A stretch of 64,000 nt of DNA from Branchiostoma lanceolatum (GCF_035083965.1 NC_089726.1:19039501-19103500); one strand, 5' to 3'; shown: positions 22,494-35,193, counted from the stretch's first letter. Notes: generated from the sequence alone by a model not told the origin. Program-made: numbers and translations.

Positions 22494-23690
22494 CTATTTG
22501 GTTTCACTTTCTGAAGAAGAGAATCCCATCTTTTCCAGAAAGTATCGACGATTTTCGTCCTGGCGATGTGTCCAGTAAGTATGGGCAGCAAGCACTATTG
22601 TGCCGAGTACTACTAGACACAACCCTACCCATTTCAGTAAATTTGGTACCTTTGACAAGATGAAATAATCCAGTAGGATTGTGAACGGTGTCACGAGTGT
22701 GCGCAGTGCAACAGCGATGGCTGCCTTCTCAAATTTAAGTACCGCTGTCATGAACAACAGGGCCACAGCTTCGGACAAGCCTAGCCCAGCTACAAACCCA
22801 GCTATCTCTGCCGACATTACCCATACGGGGGTCTCAAGTGTTAAAGTCAGTGTGAGTGCGGCTAAGGTTCCCAGTACTTGTATGTAGAACAACATAGTGA
22901 AGCCGGACACATCCCTTTGGATGGCACGTATCAAAACCATATCTGGTGCTCCCATGAAGCCAGCTGCCAGTGGCAGGAGAATCGACTCTTCCATCAACTG
23001 TGTGGCTTTAACAGCCTGGTCCACCATCCCAATCGTAACTAGTACCACCCCCGTAACGCTGATTAAAATCCCACAACACGGTATAAGACCGATTGTTTCC
23101 TTTAGGAATATGAACCCAAAACAGGCCGTAAACAGCGGCATTGATCCCTGGATGATGCCGAACGCGATGCCGGGTGCAGCAAAGGTGAAGGATAAAAACA
23201 CCAGGGAGGTCGCGATGTTGTTAATGAACGCCTCCAAGAGCAACAAACCGTTCTGTCGTCTTCCCTCGCCCATTAGTTTTGGACGAAAGATTACAAGGCA
23301 AACTAGAACTACAAGTAGTTGGGTCAAATTAAGAAGGAACAGAAGTTGGAACCGCGGGATTCCACCCTCACTACTTACGGACATGAATTCCGCTGATAAG
23401 CAGGAGAGAACCGTTGCTCCCAAGGCAAGCAATGGTCCTCTTGCCGCCCTGAGAGATGTTCTCTTGTCGTTTTTATTGGCATCTTCTTCAAGATCATCCT
23501 TCGCCGCCGTGAGAGATGCTTTCTTGTCGTCACTAGCATCTTCTTTGAGATCATCCTTCGCCGCCGTGAGAAGTGCTTTCTTGTCGTCACTGGCATCATC
23601 TTCGAGATCATCCTTCATTGCCGTGAGAATTGCTTTCTTGTCGTCACTGGCATCTCCTTCGAGATCACCCTTCATCGCTGACAATGCCAT
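22494..23690 (-). CDS. EamA/DMT-family transporter, SLC35G-like, copy 3
   Basis: Intact 398-aa single-exon copy in the right arm, starting at the conserved ATG (MALSAMKGD). It has four N-terminal 19-20-residue DASDDKK-type units like copy 2, followed by the ten-helix EamA/EamA core and tail THRQDENRRYFLEKMGFSSSESETK. It differs from copy 2 at a few percent of residues, mostly conservative, plus reshuffled unit order in the N-terminal repeats. This is more divergence than in the central part of the arms. Role: multi-pass membrane transporter of unknown substrate. Confidence 0.85.
   Translation of the reverse strand: MALSAMKGDLEGDASDDKKAILTAMKDDLEDDASDDKKALLTAAKDDLKEDASDDKKASLTAAKDDLEEDANKNDKRTSLRAARGPLLALGATVLSCLSAEFMSVSSEGGIPRFQLLFLLNLTQLLVVLVCLVIFRPKLMGEGRRQNGLLLLEAFINNIATSLVFLSFTFAAPGIAFGIIQGSMPLFTACFGFIFLKETIGLIPCCGILISVTGVVLVTIGMVDQAVKATQLMEESILLPLAAGFMGAPDMVLIRAIQRDVSGFTMLFYIQVLGTLAALTLTLTLETPVWVMSAEIAGFVAGLGLSEAVALLFMTAVLKFEKAAIAVALRTLVTPFTILLDYFILSKVPNLLKWVGLCLVVLGTIVLAAHTYWTHRQDENRRYFLEKMGFSSSESETK
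23445..23675 (-). repeat. in-frame 57-bp minisatellite in transporter copy 3
   Basis: Four units of 19, 19, 19 and 20 codons. Compared with copy 2, the variants in units 2 and 3 are swapped in order (MKDD... before AKDD...), which points to unit turnover or conversion and not simple descent. Confidence 0.9.
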
Positions 23691-25700
23691 TCTGTACAGC
23701 TACTCCTGTAACAGTAAAAGATAGTAAAACATACATTTTCGAGAAAAAAACAACAGCATACATCTATCTATAAGAAGCGCAAATCTGCTGCTTGCTGCAC
23801 GAAATCTTAAAGGAATTGAGATTGCCGAATGCACACACTATAACAACTCAGTTTGTGTAAGGAGTATCAGTGTTTTTGTAGACTACTTTCCCAAAACTGA
23901 AATGAAACTAAGCACACTTCTAAATAGTTAAAGACATAGTATCTGTGTCAATTTTCGTTTCTCTTAATTAGTGGACAAGAAGTCTTCAAAAGTCTTTAAT
24001 CAGCACATAAATTATTCGGCAATGAATGCAACTGGCTCTGATATCACACCTCATTCTATCTTAGTAGCTGTAAGGGAGGAACTGTAAGGAGTCAAGAAAT
24101 CAAATTTGGTATTATGATGTAGAGACATGAATCATCATACAGGTGTAATCTTAGCTTCTTAAAATGATTGTAAATGGGTCAGGTTTGACTAATCTTTGGT
24201 GCTGACAAACTTCCAAGGGTGTTGTCATCTTAAAGTTGCTCATTAAATGTTACATTTGTGCCAAATTTCAAGTCATTTCACTCAAAAATGAACCTGCTAT
24301 GAAAACAAATGCATTTCTTTTTGTACCCCCCTCGTATGTACTACTTACAACTGCTAGCGTGAGGGGTTAGAAGGTTAACGATTGCGCGGTTTAGCGATTG
24401 CAAAGCTCACCCGACCAGTTCATAGCTAGTATTTCGTTGCCAGTCTGCATTCATTGCATATGGCTGCAGCATCCAAAGCTTGAAAATAACGTATTTTTAT
24501 GCTTGATGATTCGTATATGACGAGAAAAAGTTTCCATTGACTATTAGTAAGACATACAGTCTCATATTTCGGCAAGCAAAGACTTTCGATTCCGCGGTCA
24601 GGCTTCAGTGAATCGACGTCTTGAATAGTAGTCCAATGTCCAAAATTCAGGGCAGGTTTGGAAAAATCGGTGAAAATGGCTTAATGCCACAAGATTCAAA
24701 AAATAAAGATTACACCTTCCAGCATTACACTTTTTGTCGATATTCTGCATCTTCAAGAAGATATGAGTCTTTCGAATCTGATTTTGAGGGTTTCATTATG
24801 TAAAAATGCACTGAACTTAGTCCCTATCAACAAGGGCCATTTAGACAGGTGACCTAAATATTACATTTTGATTGTTTACACAGAAATTTGGCTTATTAAG
24901 GAATTCATGATAAAGTATGGAGTTTATAAACTTTTGGTATCTCTTGTAGATATGTTTCCGGTGAACTAAGTTATATATTTTGGAAATGTGAATCTTTTTT
25001 TTCGGCTTACTGACCAATGTATCTGGTTCACCCACGCACCCTCACCAACCATTTTTCTTACCTCTTTCCCCGATGTAGTTGTTGAAACCAGGTCATGACT
25101 GTACATGTATTTTCTGTTATAATTGACCTAATAGAAATGCTACGTTATACTCACAGTAGATAGAACTTGAGATTAACCAGCTGTTCTTTGCAGGCGCACT
25201 CCAGTTTCACGACAACCCTGCCAAGTTTTCACAAACCATGAGAAACGGTCGCTTATTTAGGCGCATGCGCATCCATGCCCTCGGGCCTCTGAGGCTACTG
25301 CATACATTGTCTATCCGCCACGCCTGGGTGACGTATTGAAACGTCTAGAAGACAGGGTATGGAGTCTTATATGAGAGGCATCCAGGCGTAAACTGCGCTG
25401 TGCGTTATAGAAATATATCGGATTTCGAGACTTATGCTTTGGGTTGAGCAGTTGGCATGAAAGGTCGATACGCAGACAGGACTTTCTTACTTTTACTTTG
25501 GGTGTACTACTCCTATTACGAGATTTTGATCGAAGCTTTGAACATTGCAAACTATAAAATCTAACAAAATTCGTAACGTATTAAACATGACTGTCATTAG
25601 CCCCCTTTGTGGACTTCTCGGAGCGGCGGCGTTTATTTTGGGGGAGCACTGAAACGCGATTTTTTACACGGGCCAAGTTTCTGTAATGTCGGCTAAGGGA

Positions 25701-25932
25701 GTTATGTCTAGTCTCTACCAGACTAACTACGCCGGCTATAGGGAGAGTATTTGACAGGGTTTCACTTACAGGCTCCTAAGATGGCAGATTGGACCCTTTC
25801 TCCGTAGCTGACTCCCTAAACATACTGTTCACTCTATTTGGCCAATTTCTACTATTTTCCCGGCTATGCGCGGGGTCTGGTAGAGGCTAAGTTATGTCGC
25901 CGAGAGAGGATCGCCACCCTCGGCGACATAAC
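25701..25932. mobile_element. MITE-like element, right-arm copy
   Basis: Reverse-orientation counterpart of the hairpin elements at 5598 and 9479, with the same terminal CTCTACCAGAC pair and the CGGCGACATAA hairpin. Confidence 0.6.
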
Positions 25933-27344
25933 ATAAAAATAACATATCAATCTATTAAAATTATCAGAAATGGAAACCGTGGGACTTTTCATTAGGTAGC
26001 TACCAGTAACTGCTTTCAAGGAAGACGCCCCCCCCCCACACCGACCCCCACACACAGAGGAATGTACATAGAAACATTTGATCTATCTATAGAAAATACA
26101 CTTGTTACCTTTTGAAATTTTTGTACCACTGCAATTAGCCTACGGACATGGATTCAGTGCAGACAAAAAATGAAATTAACGATCTCAGATGCATGTCTCC
26201 TATCGTCTCAACAGCTTCTTTTAAAGTTGTATGTTAATTCAATGATGTTCCGTCTGCAGCTGTAGTTGTACTATGGCGGGTATCTTTTTTCTGTCATCTA
26301 TGTAGTAATTACAACTGCCAGCCTGATAGATTTATAGGTTAGGTTGGAGTATGCCGAAAAACACTGGAGAAAACGACCGACCTTGGCTTGGGAGAGAACA
26401 TGCAGATAGAACAAACGCAGTTTTTATCATAACAGGTTCATTTTTGTATGAAATGATTTGAAATCTGGCACAAATGTAAAAGGACATCTCTTCTTCTGGT
26501 GAAAATATGAAAAATACAGTGAAATACTTCAATCTCAAGAAGAGATGTTTCTTTACATTTGAGCCAAAGTACAACTCATTTCATACAAAAATGAACCTGC
26601 TATGATGAAAATTGCGTTTGTTTCTGTACCACCCTCGTATGAATAGTTTTTCTAAGACGAAAATACATGACATTTCGATAATAACTTCCATTTGCAAATT
26701 CATGCCCGTAGGTTAATTGCAAGATTGAAAACAGTAGAGAAAGTAACAACAGTAAGAAGTGTCTATTCTATGCATCTAACTAACATTTCTACATAAAACA
26801 TAACTGGGGGGGGGAATTCTTCTTTGGATGCAGTGGCGGAGGAAAAGTCCCGCGTTTTCAATGATTAGTGGGTTTTCTGATTCTACTTTTATTTTTCTTA
26901 TTTATGTGTTTTTTTGTATGTCTTCTAGGTGGTGAAAGCTGGGAAATATTGTTTTGTTTGTTTCGAAAAGCTTTTTTTTCATCCTCATAATGAGGGCAAG
27001 GGTTATTGTACACGTATCCAACGCATTAGGTTAAGCTATGTGAGGAAGAGTACACATCGTATACATCTACATTTCTCTTTATTTCAAGACGAAATGCACA
27101 TAATAATACTAAAACAAATGTAACGGTTCTCAGTGGCAAATTTGCTAGATGTTGGCACATCGGCAACCAAATCCGCAGTGTGTTTTTTGCCACACAGTTT
27201 GACAGATTAGCCGAATAGGCTCAGTGGGCGTCACTCCACCGTCCGGGAAGTTGTAAAGTGCCTTTCCCAAGGGCACAACGTTACGCCACGCCGACGCCAC
27301 ACACGAAATGCACATAATGCCTTGATAATGTAATAGAATCAAAT

Positions 27345-27480
27345 GTCAGCACTGGGTCAAAGGTTGCCGGAAGTCGGTACCCCCCCCCCCCCGTCCCGGT
27401 TGAGAGAGGAATAAAGGAGGCCATCTCAACAGGGACGGGGGGCGTTACCGACTTCTTACAACCTTTGACCCAGTGCTGAC
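27345..27480. mobile_element. MITE-like hairpin element
   Basis: Terminal inverted repeats GTCAGCACTGGGTCAAAGGT and its complement are separated by a C-run and a purine-rich centre. Internal blocks (AAGTCGGTA / TACCGACTT) also pair. No ORF. Confidence 0.7.
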
Positions 27481-27525
27481 GTCACACGTTCGTAATCACG
27501 TGTCCACAGCACTTGGGTGAAAGAG

Positions 27526-27555
27526 CTGATGAAGACCGAGTGATCCGGTCGAAAC
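27526..27555 (+). other. hammerhead-ribozyme-like core motif (weak)
   Basis: CTGATGA, then a 5-bp stem GACCG/CGGTC with a 7-nt loop, then GAAAC: the order of a hammerhead catalytic core with stem II. One extra A separates CTGATGA from the stem, and I could not find a convincing stem I, so activity is doubtful. Similar CTGANGAAG-hairpin-CGAAACRTC motifs occur elsewhere in this window. Such motifs are known from Penelope-like retroelements. Confidence 0.25.
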
Positions 27556-27657
27556 TTCTGATCTGGTGAGTGAATTTTTTTGACTTGCAGAACAGTTTAG
27601 TTCACATTATGTATTTTACCAACTCAGATGAACTTTCATGCTAGTATGTATACTTAC

Positions 27658-28189
27658 AGGCTGATGAGGATTTCTTTCTCTCCGAAGTGAGGCAAGTGGT
27701 GATGATGAATTCGTAAAGTGTACCAGCGCTGACGAGTAGACAGACAATGAAAGCTGCTACCCTGGAAAACAAACATGCAGGTGAGTAAATAATTTTAAAA
27801 CTGGTACTCACGACTAAAAGCTATGAGGAGCTATCAGGTGGCATTCGCCATCTTTCTTGTAGATGGGTGGGAAACATACAGGTGTTAGTAGAAAAAAAGA
27901 ACCTGAGGTTTGTTGAAAAATCGAATCTAATCACATTCGAATGCAGTAATAATGATGATAAGCAAGTGACCTGAGTGTGCCCGCTTCCTTAAATGAATAA
28001 ATGGAAAGAAATGAAATGATTTTTTTTTAAATCGAAAAAAAAAACAATTCTTGGGTTTATACGCTTTCTTAATTAACAATGCCATACATTTGTAAACTTA
28101 CGTGGGGACAATGTACAAGTCTGGCGATATCCATTCGTACACCTCCATTTCACGGTGCACATCTTCTGAAGTCCTTGATGACATTGGAG
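27658..28189 (-). pseudogene. two exons of a putative NRF-6-like membrane acyltransferase
   Basis: Exon 28102-28189 (PMSSRTSEDVHREMEVYEW, SPDLYIVPT) joins in phase 2 to exon 27658-27761 (VAAFIVCLLVSAGTLYEFII, then TSERKKSSSA). Both have good AG/GT borders. A loop followed by a helix ending GTLYE matches the segment just before the acyltransferase domain in NRF-6-like proteins. With the terminal exons at 16.0-16.9 kb on the same strand, these may be the separated 5' part of one gene interrupted by the duplication. No middle exons are seen; they could also belong to an intact gene whose other exons I missed. Confidence 0.35.
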
Positions 28190-28599
28190 CTAGAATATGA
28201 ATGATATCTAGCAATGTAAACAAGCTAACGGAAGTGATTATCACGATATGCGTACATATTTATCGATGTTTTATAGTACAGAGTTTTGCTGTACATTCCC
28301 TGTCAAGCAGTAAGGAAATCATTGAAAATGTTCCATTGCATTTATCAAATATTTGAAAGTGATAATATACACCGTATAAATGTATATATCTCTCTCCCTC
28401 CCTGTTTCTGTTTATATACGTATGTATATGGTACAGAGCCAAGCTGCCAGATTGTACACGAACAACTACGACAGGGGTTCTAGTGTCACCAAAATGAAAA
28501 AAAAAAAATCGGCAGCGGAGGTCACTCGAAGAATAACAGAATGACAGAATGAAAATGTTCAGACTATGAATGCATTGTGTAAAAAATGACTAATAAACC

Positions 28600-28870
28600 G
28601 GTGGACGTACAGGCAAGTATGTAATACCGACTCAGAAAAGGACAAGAAATAGCCGTGTCTTCAAATACCAGACTTATCAACCTAGGATTGATGTGTTCAA
28701 GAGCTCGTATTATCCTAAAACGATCGTAGAGTGGAACTCGTTGCGACCAAGTACCGTAGAAACATCTCCATTAGACAGCTTTAAACAATGCATGCAGTTG
28801 GATTATGCGAAGGTTAGTTCGGTGTAATAATATAACCAGCTGCTGCCCCTCCCTCCACTAGATATCATTT
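28600..28870 (+). mobile_element. LINE 3' remnant (CR1/L2 type)
   Basis: The plus strand reads SRVFKYQTYQPRID, YYPKTIVEWNSL, SPLDSFKQ, which is the conserved C-terminal end of ORF2 in L2/CR1 elements (the WNSLP...SLDSFK motif), followed by a short non-coding tail. It is 5'-truncated. Confidence 0.65.
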
Positions 28871-30892
28871 ACCTGTTGTAGTGAACTGTAGCAAAAATCT
28901 TGGTGTTGTTGTTGTAGTGGAGTGCGTCCTTTTAGGCTGTCCCCCTCGTCATTACAGGTCAAAGTTTGCAGACAAACCGGAAAAATCACTTTAAGGTTGC
29001 TAACCACAGTATTTCGCCTAAAGGGATTTGCATAGTTAAGGATCCCAAAGTGAGAAGATTCGACGCTTGAAAATTCAAAAAAAGGTGCCGATTAGGGTGC
29101 CAGATTTTGATATGTTTGACTTCAAGGTTCAATGTCCAAAATATGTGAAAATGAGCTTAAATTTGCCAGCTCGTTCTCTTTTAAAAGCCACTTTGATATG
29201 ACCCCCAGCGGAGGTCACCGTACTGTAGCCGACTTACAGTAGTCGGGCGGTAACAATATTCAGGCGCGAACCCAACCCGACCGAACAAACATCGTAATCA
29301 AACTCGTACTGTCTCAAAACTGACGTATCCCTCTACCATTCACCACAGTTTCAGCCCCGCTAACGTGCACAGAAGAAAAACTATGGCCTTTTCAAGCAAT
29401 GTGACACACTACTTCATACGAACTACTATTGTCCACGCCCACTAATACTGTATTCTGTGGGGCCATGACAGACTTCGTGACGTCATGGCCAGGAGAATAA
29501 CACTGGAAAGCCTAATCATTAGTGTGCTGTACCATATGGGTTCGGTGTTAAGCATTTTGACGTGACAAACGAGTTTTTTTCAAGCAAAATAGTGCGATGT
29601 TCAGGACATTTTGACATTGTGCAAACTGTGAGACTCTGAAATGCTACAAGTCGCACTGGTTGATTTAATTCAGCAACTCTTGTTCTACTTCTTAACCCTT
29701 GTCCTGCTGGGCTTATTGCGCAATCTATTTCATTAATTCCATGCACCCCCCCCCCCCCCCTCTTCGTCAGGCCCGCTCTAATTTCTCACATTTGAAGAGC
29801 AGTTTTCCTTGTTCAAGTGAGTTACCGAAGCCTCGAAATTAACGTTTTCACCTACTGCCCCAGAATTGTCAACAACAAAAAACCTGAATTGTACCAAAGT
29901 TTCCAGGTGTGCACGGCTTTCCCCACTCCACCCAGGTGTGAATGGGTACCTGACTTCGGTTGGGGAAGGTCGTATTGAGGTCACCTGCTGGAGCCGAAAG
30001 GCAGCCTCCCAGACCCTTGCGACAGTTCCACAAAGTGCAAGTGTGGAGAAAATATGCATCTGTTCTGTATTATATGATTGTAAACCCTGCAGCAATTCAC
30101 CACTGGCTGCCATTGCACAGGTACTTTCTGACCAATAAACCAATAAACCATTATTATCATTATTACATTGAATTACAGGATCTAGGATAGGGTTACTGCT
30201 GTTGTACGTCACCCTCTTTCTATGGACCTCCATAAAAAAACAACACACAATAAACTTCTGAAAAGGCTGTCGATATTGTTTTGCATTTTAATTTATTCAT
30301 TCTTGATCAGCCAGGTCTATGTCGATGGTATTTTGCAAAATTCTTGAAAATTAAAATCATCGATTACAATTGAACATTCTGGTCGTCCTTTTCCCGCTGA
30401 CGTCACGAGACATACACTGCCCTAAACACTTTTCTTCCTTCTTTAGTTTTTCATATTTTTCTTAACTCGTGGACAAAGTTTCTTATATTAAGAATTTCAA
30501 GAATGAATAAGAAAGAAAAACTGAGGAATTAGTCCTTCTCACAACAAGGAACACTTTCCTACTTCTCTTCAGTTAAGAAACTATTTCTCAAAAAGATTTT
30601 CCCCCTCAAGAATTTTTAGAAATTCAGGTCCAAATTTCTTATTTCATTGACTTTAAGATTATCTCTCTTGTTATTTTTAAGAAAATATTAGAATTTTTCT
30701 CTCCCCTTTCGTCAAAATCTTACTTAAAGAAAACATTTTATAAGAAAACATTCTTAACTCCTGGACAAAAGGTTGTTCTTAAGCACAGAAACTTTCCTTC
30801 TGTTAAGAAATTTTTTCTGTGCATAAGAAGAAACAAGAAAAATAAGAAAATGTATATTGGTGGTGTAGCTGGGACGCTGGGCGGTACCGGCT
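28871..30892. other. gene-free region downstream of the acid phosphatase gene
   Basis: 29880-30175 looks like a dispersed-repeat tail (GGGTACCTGACTTCGGTTGGGG, ending in AATAAACC repeats). 30400-30850 is AT-rich with many TTAAGAA words, likely including the acid phosphatase 3' UTR; an AATAAA in the minus orientation lies near 30290. No coding exon was recognised. Confidence 0.5.
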
Positions 30893-33800
30893 TCACGACT
30901 CGGCTGTGTCGTCCCCGGCCGGGGCAGGTTGTCCCCGACGGAAGATCGGGAGGGCCAACACGGCGAACAGCACGATGGTCGCTACGAACACGCCGTAGAG
31001 AAAGCCTGGAAGAGACGACGTACACATTTGATCAAATTCGTTACCCTCAACGATTTGAAACTTTGTATAGATGTATAAAACATTCATATCCAGGGGAAGA
31101 TATTAAAGACAACCAAACAAATATTAGGGCCCAAAATATGAAAATAAAAAAATGCTGAAATCTTGATGGTAGTGACATTTACTAACACTATTTAACACAT
31201 TTGCGTAATAACTTTGAGCATTTCAAAACGGCGCAAAATCGTGCCATACGATGATTCCATTAGTCTAGAGAGCCTACAAAAACCCCGGTGACGATTTTCA
31301 GTGAGTTCTCACTTCACAACGACGTCATATTTTTGCATGATGACCGTTGCTATAAATTGTGGTGGTGTTGTTTTAACTAATCATGTCTAGAAATGACTAA
31401 ATAAATTGACTTTCAAAATCCGATTTTAGGGCCCTAGCATTGCTTGGGTGTCCTTTAAATACGAACGAAATTAAATCGACCATAACGAGTAGAAAGGTCA
31501 CTAAATCTGACATCTATTTTGGTTTGGCACTTTATTTGACATGTATAACTAGTTCGACTCTTGCGATACTGATACTAATACCAATACAAAAAGAAAGTTG
31601 CGAAATGATGGATAACAAAGTCTTTTGGTCACACGTATAATCCTGGTAATCAAAATGCCAGGAATATGAGAAGCTGAGATACACACATATTAGGTGGATT
31701 ACTAAATAGAAATATTTGAGAGGAATTTATTTTCTCACCGCTGAAAAAACTACGAGGTGGAAGTTCGCATGCGCGCCTCCACCTTCCCGGACTCATGATG
31801 ACGTCATCTATCAGGGTCACGAAGTCGTCGAATGGGCAGAAGGCGTCACATCCGGGGACTGTCAGCACGTAGGGGTCATGGCTGCTGTCGTTCCGGTACG
31901 ATATCTGCACGGAAAATGACCTAAGAAAAAAGAAGAAAGGGCACCTGCTAATTCAATCGTGTGATTAGAGAAAATGCCAGGAATATGAGAAGCTATTCAG
32001 AACTAGGACTGAAAGATTTAGAAACACCAGTATACCGTACATTGTAAGACTGCTGAATAAGGACCTAAAGCCCCCCTCCCACTTGACCCGCGGCACGCTG
32101 GCGGCGTCGCTGCGTCCTAAACTGAACTTGTGTTACCCTTGACTTTATAATGGGAATATCATTCAAAACGTACAAGTATGACCAAAAACACAAAAAGCTT
32201 AAAAGTATTTTTTTTTGTCGATTAAATTTGTTGAGTTCTTTGCCCATTCGATTGGCCGCAGCGAACCCGCCAGCGTGCCGCGGGTCCAGTGAGAGGGGGG
32301 CTTTAAGATCACGTGTCGCGAGCAGTAAAACAAAGGATATCTACCAAAGGCAATGACCGTTTATCTAACGTTTTCAGTAGGAAAGTTGTAAGAAGATTGA
32401 CGGTTAGCTCACCCCAGCCTGTCCTGGTACAGCTCGATCAAGACGCAGGAGGCGTAGGGCGCACTCATGTTGTTGTAGACATTAAGGGCAGACAGAAGGG
32501 CTGATATATCCAGGTCGTGCTAACAATGGCACAAAGTAAGTGAATGATTCAATTAGAAAAACGTAAAACTATCGTTGATGAAGGTTAGACATCCAGGTAA
32601 AAAGATACGCCGAATCGTTTAGGCTTCGAAAAATAGATAATTTTCATGCGCCCAAAATAGCTACTTAAGCAAATGGATAGTTTTTATGTGCCAAAACTAG
32701 TTACTCAAGCAACTGAACTATCCAGTTGCTTAAATAACTTCTTTCGAAACTTGATCATATCAAAGTCAGTGTACTTTTTGTTGCATCCATTAAGCTGCTT
32801 CTCATAGAAAAATCCAATATTTGACAGAGATAGAATTATCCATTTTTCGAACCCTAAACGATGAGCAACAACGATTTATCGCAAGGTGGGAGGGGGGCAT
32901 TTCGTTGAACAGAGACATAGACAGTGAAGAATTAGTTATTTTACGCATTAGCTTCTTTATAAGTTACGTTTTTCAGACATTCATAAAAGATTACACTTAG
33001 TAATACGTTTCTTTGAAAATACATTTTATTGGTATCTGTTCTTCCATACTCTCTTGTAAGACAATTGCAGATGATCGCAACCACTCTCACGCATGTACGT
33101 AAAATGGACCACTTTAGGCCAGGTGGCAGCTAGAACCCTAGTGCAACTGATATACAGTCAGATACATACGAGTGTAAGGCACATACGAGTGTAAGTCAAT
33201 ATGATATGCAAGTGGCTTCATAAAAGGTCAATATTTTAATCAAATGAATTGAAATTTGGTACAAATGTAAAGGCACATATGCTCTTGACAGTCGCTTATG
33301 AAAATTTGAACAACAAACTAAGATATGTCAGCCTCAAGAGGATATATGCCTTCACATTTGAGCCACAATTCAACTGAAAAAAATAGCCTGTTATAAAACT
33401 ACTTGCAAAACATATTGGCTCACCCTCGTTCTTAGGATGCCCAATAGAATATTAGCCAATTGCCCAAGAAGCCTGTATGCTATGGGGTTTATGTAGCAGG
33501 AGAAAGCCACAAACAATGTCATTGAAACCCATAGATAACTTTTAAGTTAAAAACACTCACAGCCGAGTACATCAACAGTCGATGAACCTTCTTGTCCTCA
33601 AGAACCTCTTGCCGAGCTTCCGTCATGTTTGACACGATGTTGTGAATCAGAAGTCCTGCAAAACGACGTGTATTTGTTCTTACATTACTTTTGGATCAAT
33701 ACTCAAGGAGTTATTAAAAGTGTCTAGCTTCCTTCATGCAAAAATGAATGACAGTCTTTTAAACGTTGATGAAGGTAAGACATCCAGGCAGTAAAATACG

Positions 33801-35157
33801 CCAAAAATAGTTACTCAGGCAACTGGAAAAAAATTCAAAATTTTCGAAATTTTATCCAGTTGCTTGAGTAACTATTTTTGGCGTAACAGTCTTTTAAATC
33901 TTTACAAAATCTAATATTCACGATTCATTGCACGGTATGTTGCGGAAAAATCGATGCATCGCCATATAAAGTTATGAAGATTTTGAGCACAAAAAGTCGC
34001 TGTGAAAAGCAACATACATGTGTCATATTTTGAGTGCCTTAGGCGAGAGGGATATTCACAAGTGACATCATGAACATACAAACATTCATGTAATCTTACT
34101 GTTACATTATTTTGTAATTTGCATAATTAGGGATTCTTTCAAGCCTAAACACCAAGGAATCTAAAAACGTTCAAATAGTCCAAGTAGGAAACGGCTTATA
34201 ACACTGAATAAAAAGACTCTTTTTACCCAACCAAGAGATTTATTCCACTGACGTTTCGGTGACCATCTGTCACCTTCTTCAAGGCAAATCTGACCGGTTC
34301 ACATAGCAATGCAGCACAGGTGTCGCTGCTTATACATAATAATGAGATGCATTCCCAAACGCAAAGTATGTACATATGTACAATCACAGGGGGTGGCATC
34401 ACAATCGTTATTATGTATAAGCAGCGACACCTGTGCTGCATTATTATGTGAACCAGTCAGAATTGCCTTGAAGAAGGTGACAGATGGTCACAGAAACGTC
34501 GGTGGAGTAAATCTATTGCTTGTGTAAAAAGAGTCTTTTTATTCAGACTTACCAACCTGCTGAAACTATTCACGGAGGCTTATAACAGTACTTACGTACC
34601 TGCCATGAGTTTACCCTTCTCGTCTCCTACAAAATGGGTCTCGTACGCGTAAGCAGTCAGTTCATGTAGCCTCTTGTACACCTCCGGGGTTACCCAGTCT
34701 GGCCAGGACATGTTATGTGCTTTCTAAGATATAGAAACAAAATATTGCAAAATGGACTTGAGAATTTCCTCACCAGTTACATGCAAAAACTAGAGTTTCA
34801 TGACCTCATACCTTCGTCAAATGATTTTAACCTTTTCGACTGATGTATTATGAGTGCTTTTCATCTATCATGCAAATAAGGTCATCATTTGCATGAATTA
34901 CATAAGTTGATCATCTTCCCCACCCAAATTGTAGAAGTTGTCTTAAGTATGAGTGCCACGCGTTAGAGAGTCTTATCATGCAATATAGCGGATTTTTTAA
35001 ACTTTCCTTATCAAGTATGCAAATTAGGGGGCCACAAATCTAGTCATTTCAAAATTTTATAAAGGCCTACCAACATACTAAATACCAAGACAATCCTTAC
35101 AGGCGTTCTCGAGTTATCGTGTTCATACATAGCCACAGACACACACACACACACACT

Positions 35158-35193
<36 letters not shown>

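Larger units (their letters stand above)
20311..26340 (-). repeat. large inverted repeat, right arm
   Basis: Reverse-complement partner of 9057-17215. It carries, in mirror order, the acyltransferase terminal exons, an empty piggyBac target site, transporter copy 3, the AT-rich flank and the hairpin element. The outer boundary is sharp: after TTATAGGTT at 26340 the sequence changes to an unrelated element. Confidence 0.9.
26341..27657. other. gene-free region between inverted repeat and acyltransferase exons
   Basis: Positions about 26408-26640 form an inverted-repeat element (AGGTTCATTTTTGTATGAAATGA and its complement) related to words in the transporter flanks. A short C/G-rich imperfect duplication lies at 27140-27310. 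I see no supported coding frame. Confidence 0.6.

Noticed and set aside
22897..23724. 275-codon open frame antisense to transporter copy 3
   Set aside because: It is the complement of a clear membrane transporter. The same antisense frames appear in copies 1 and 2, with Ser/Leu repeats that merely mirror the coding minisatellite.
27526..27600. Confident hammerhead ribozyme call
   Set aside because: There is an extra A between the CTGATGA box and stem II and no convincing stem I, so it is reported only as a motif to test.
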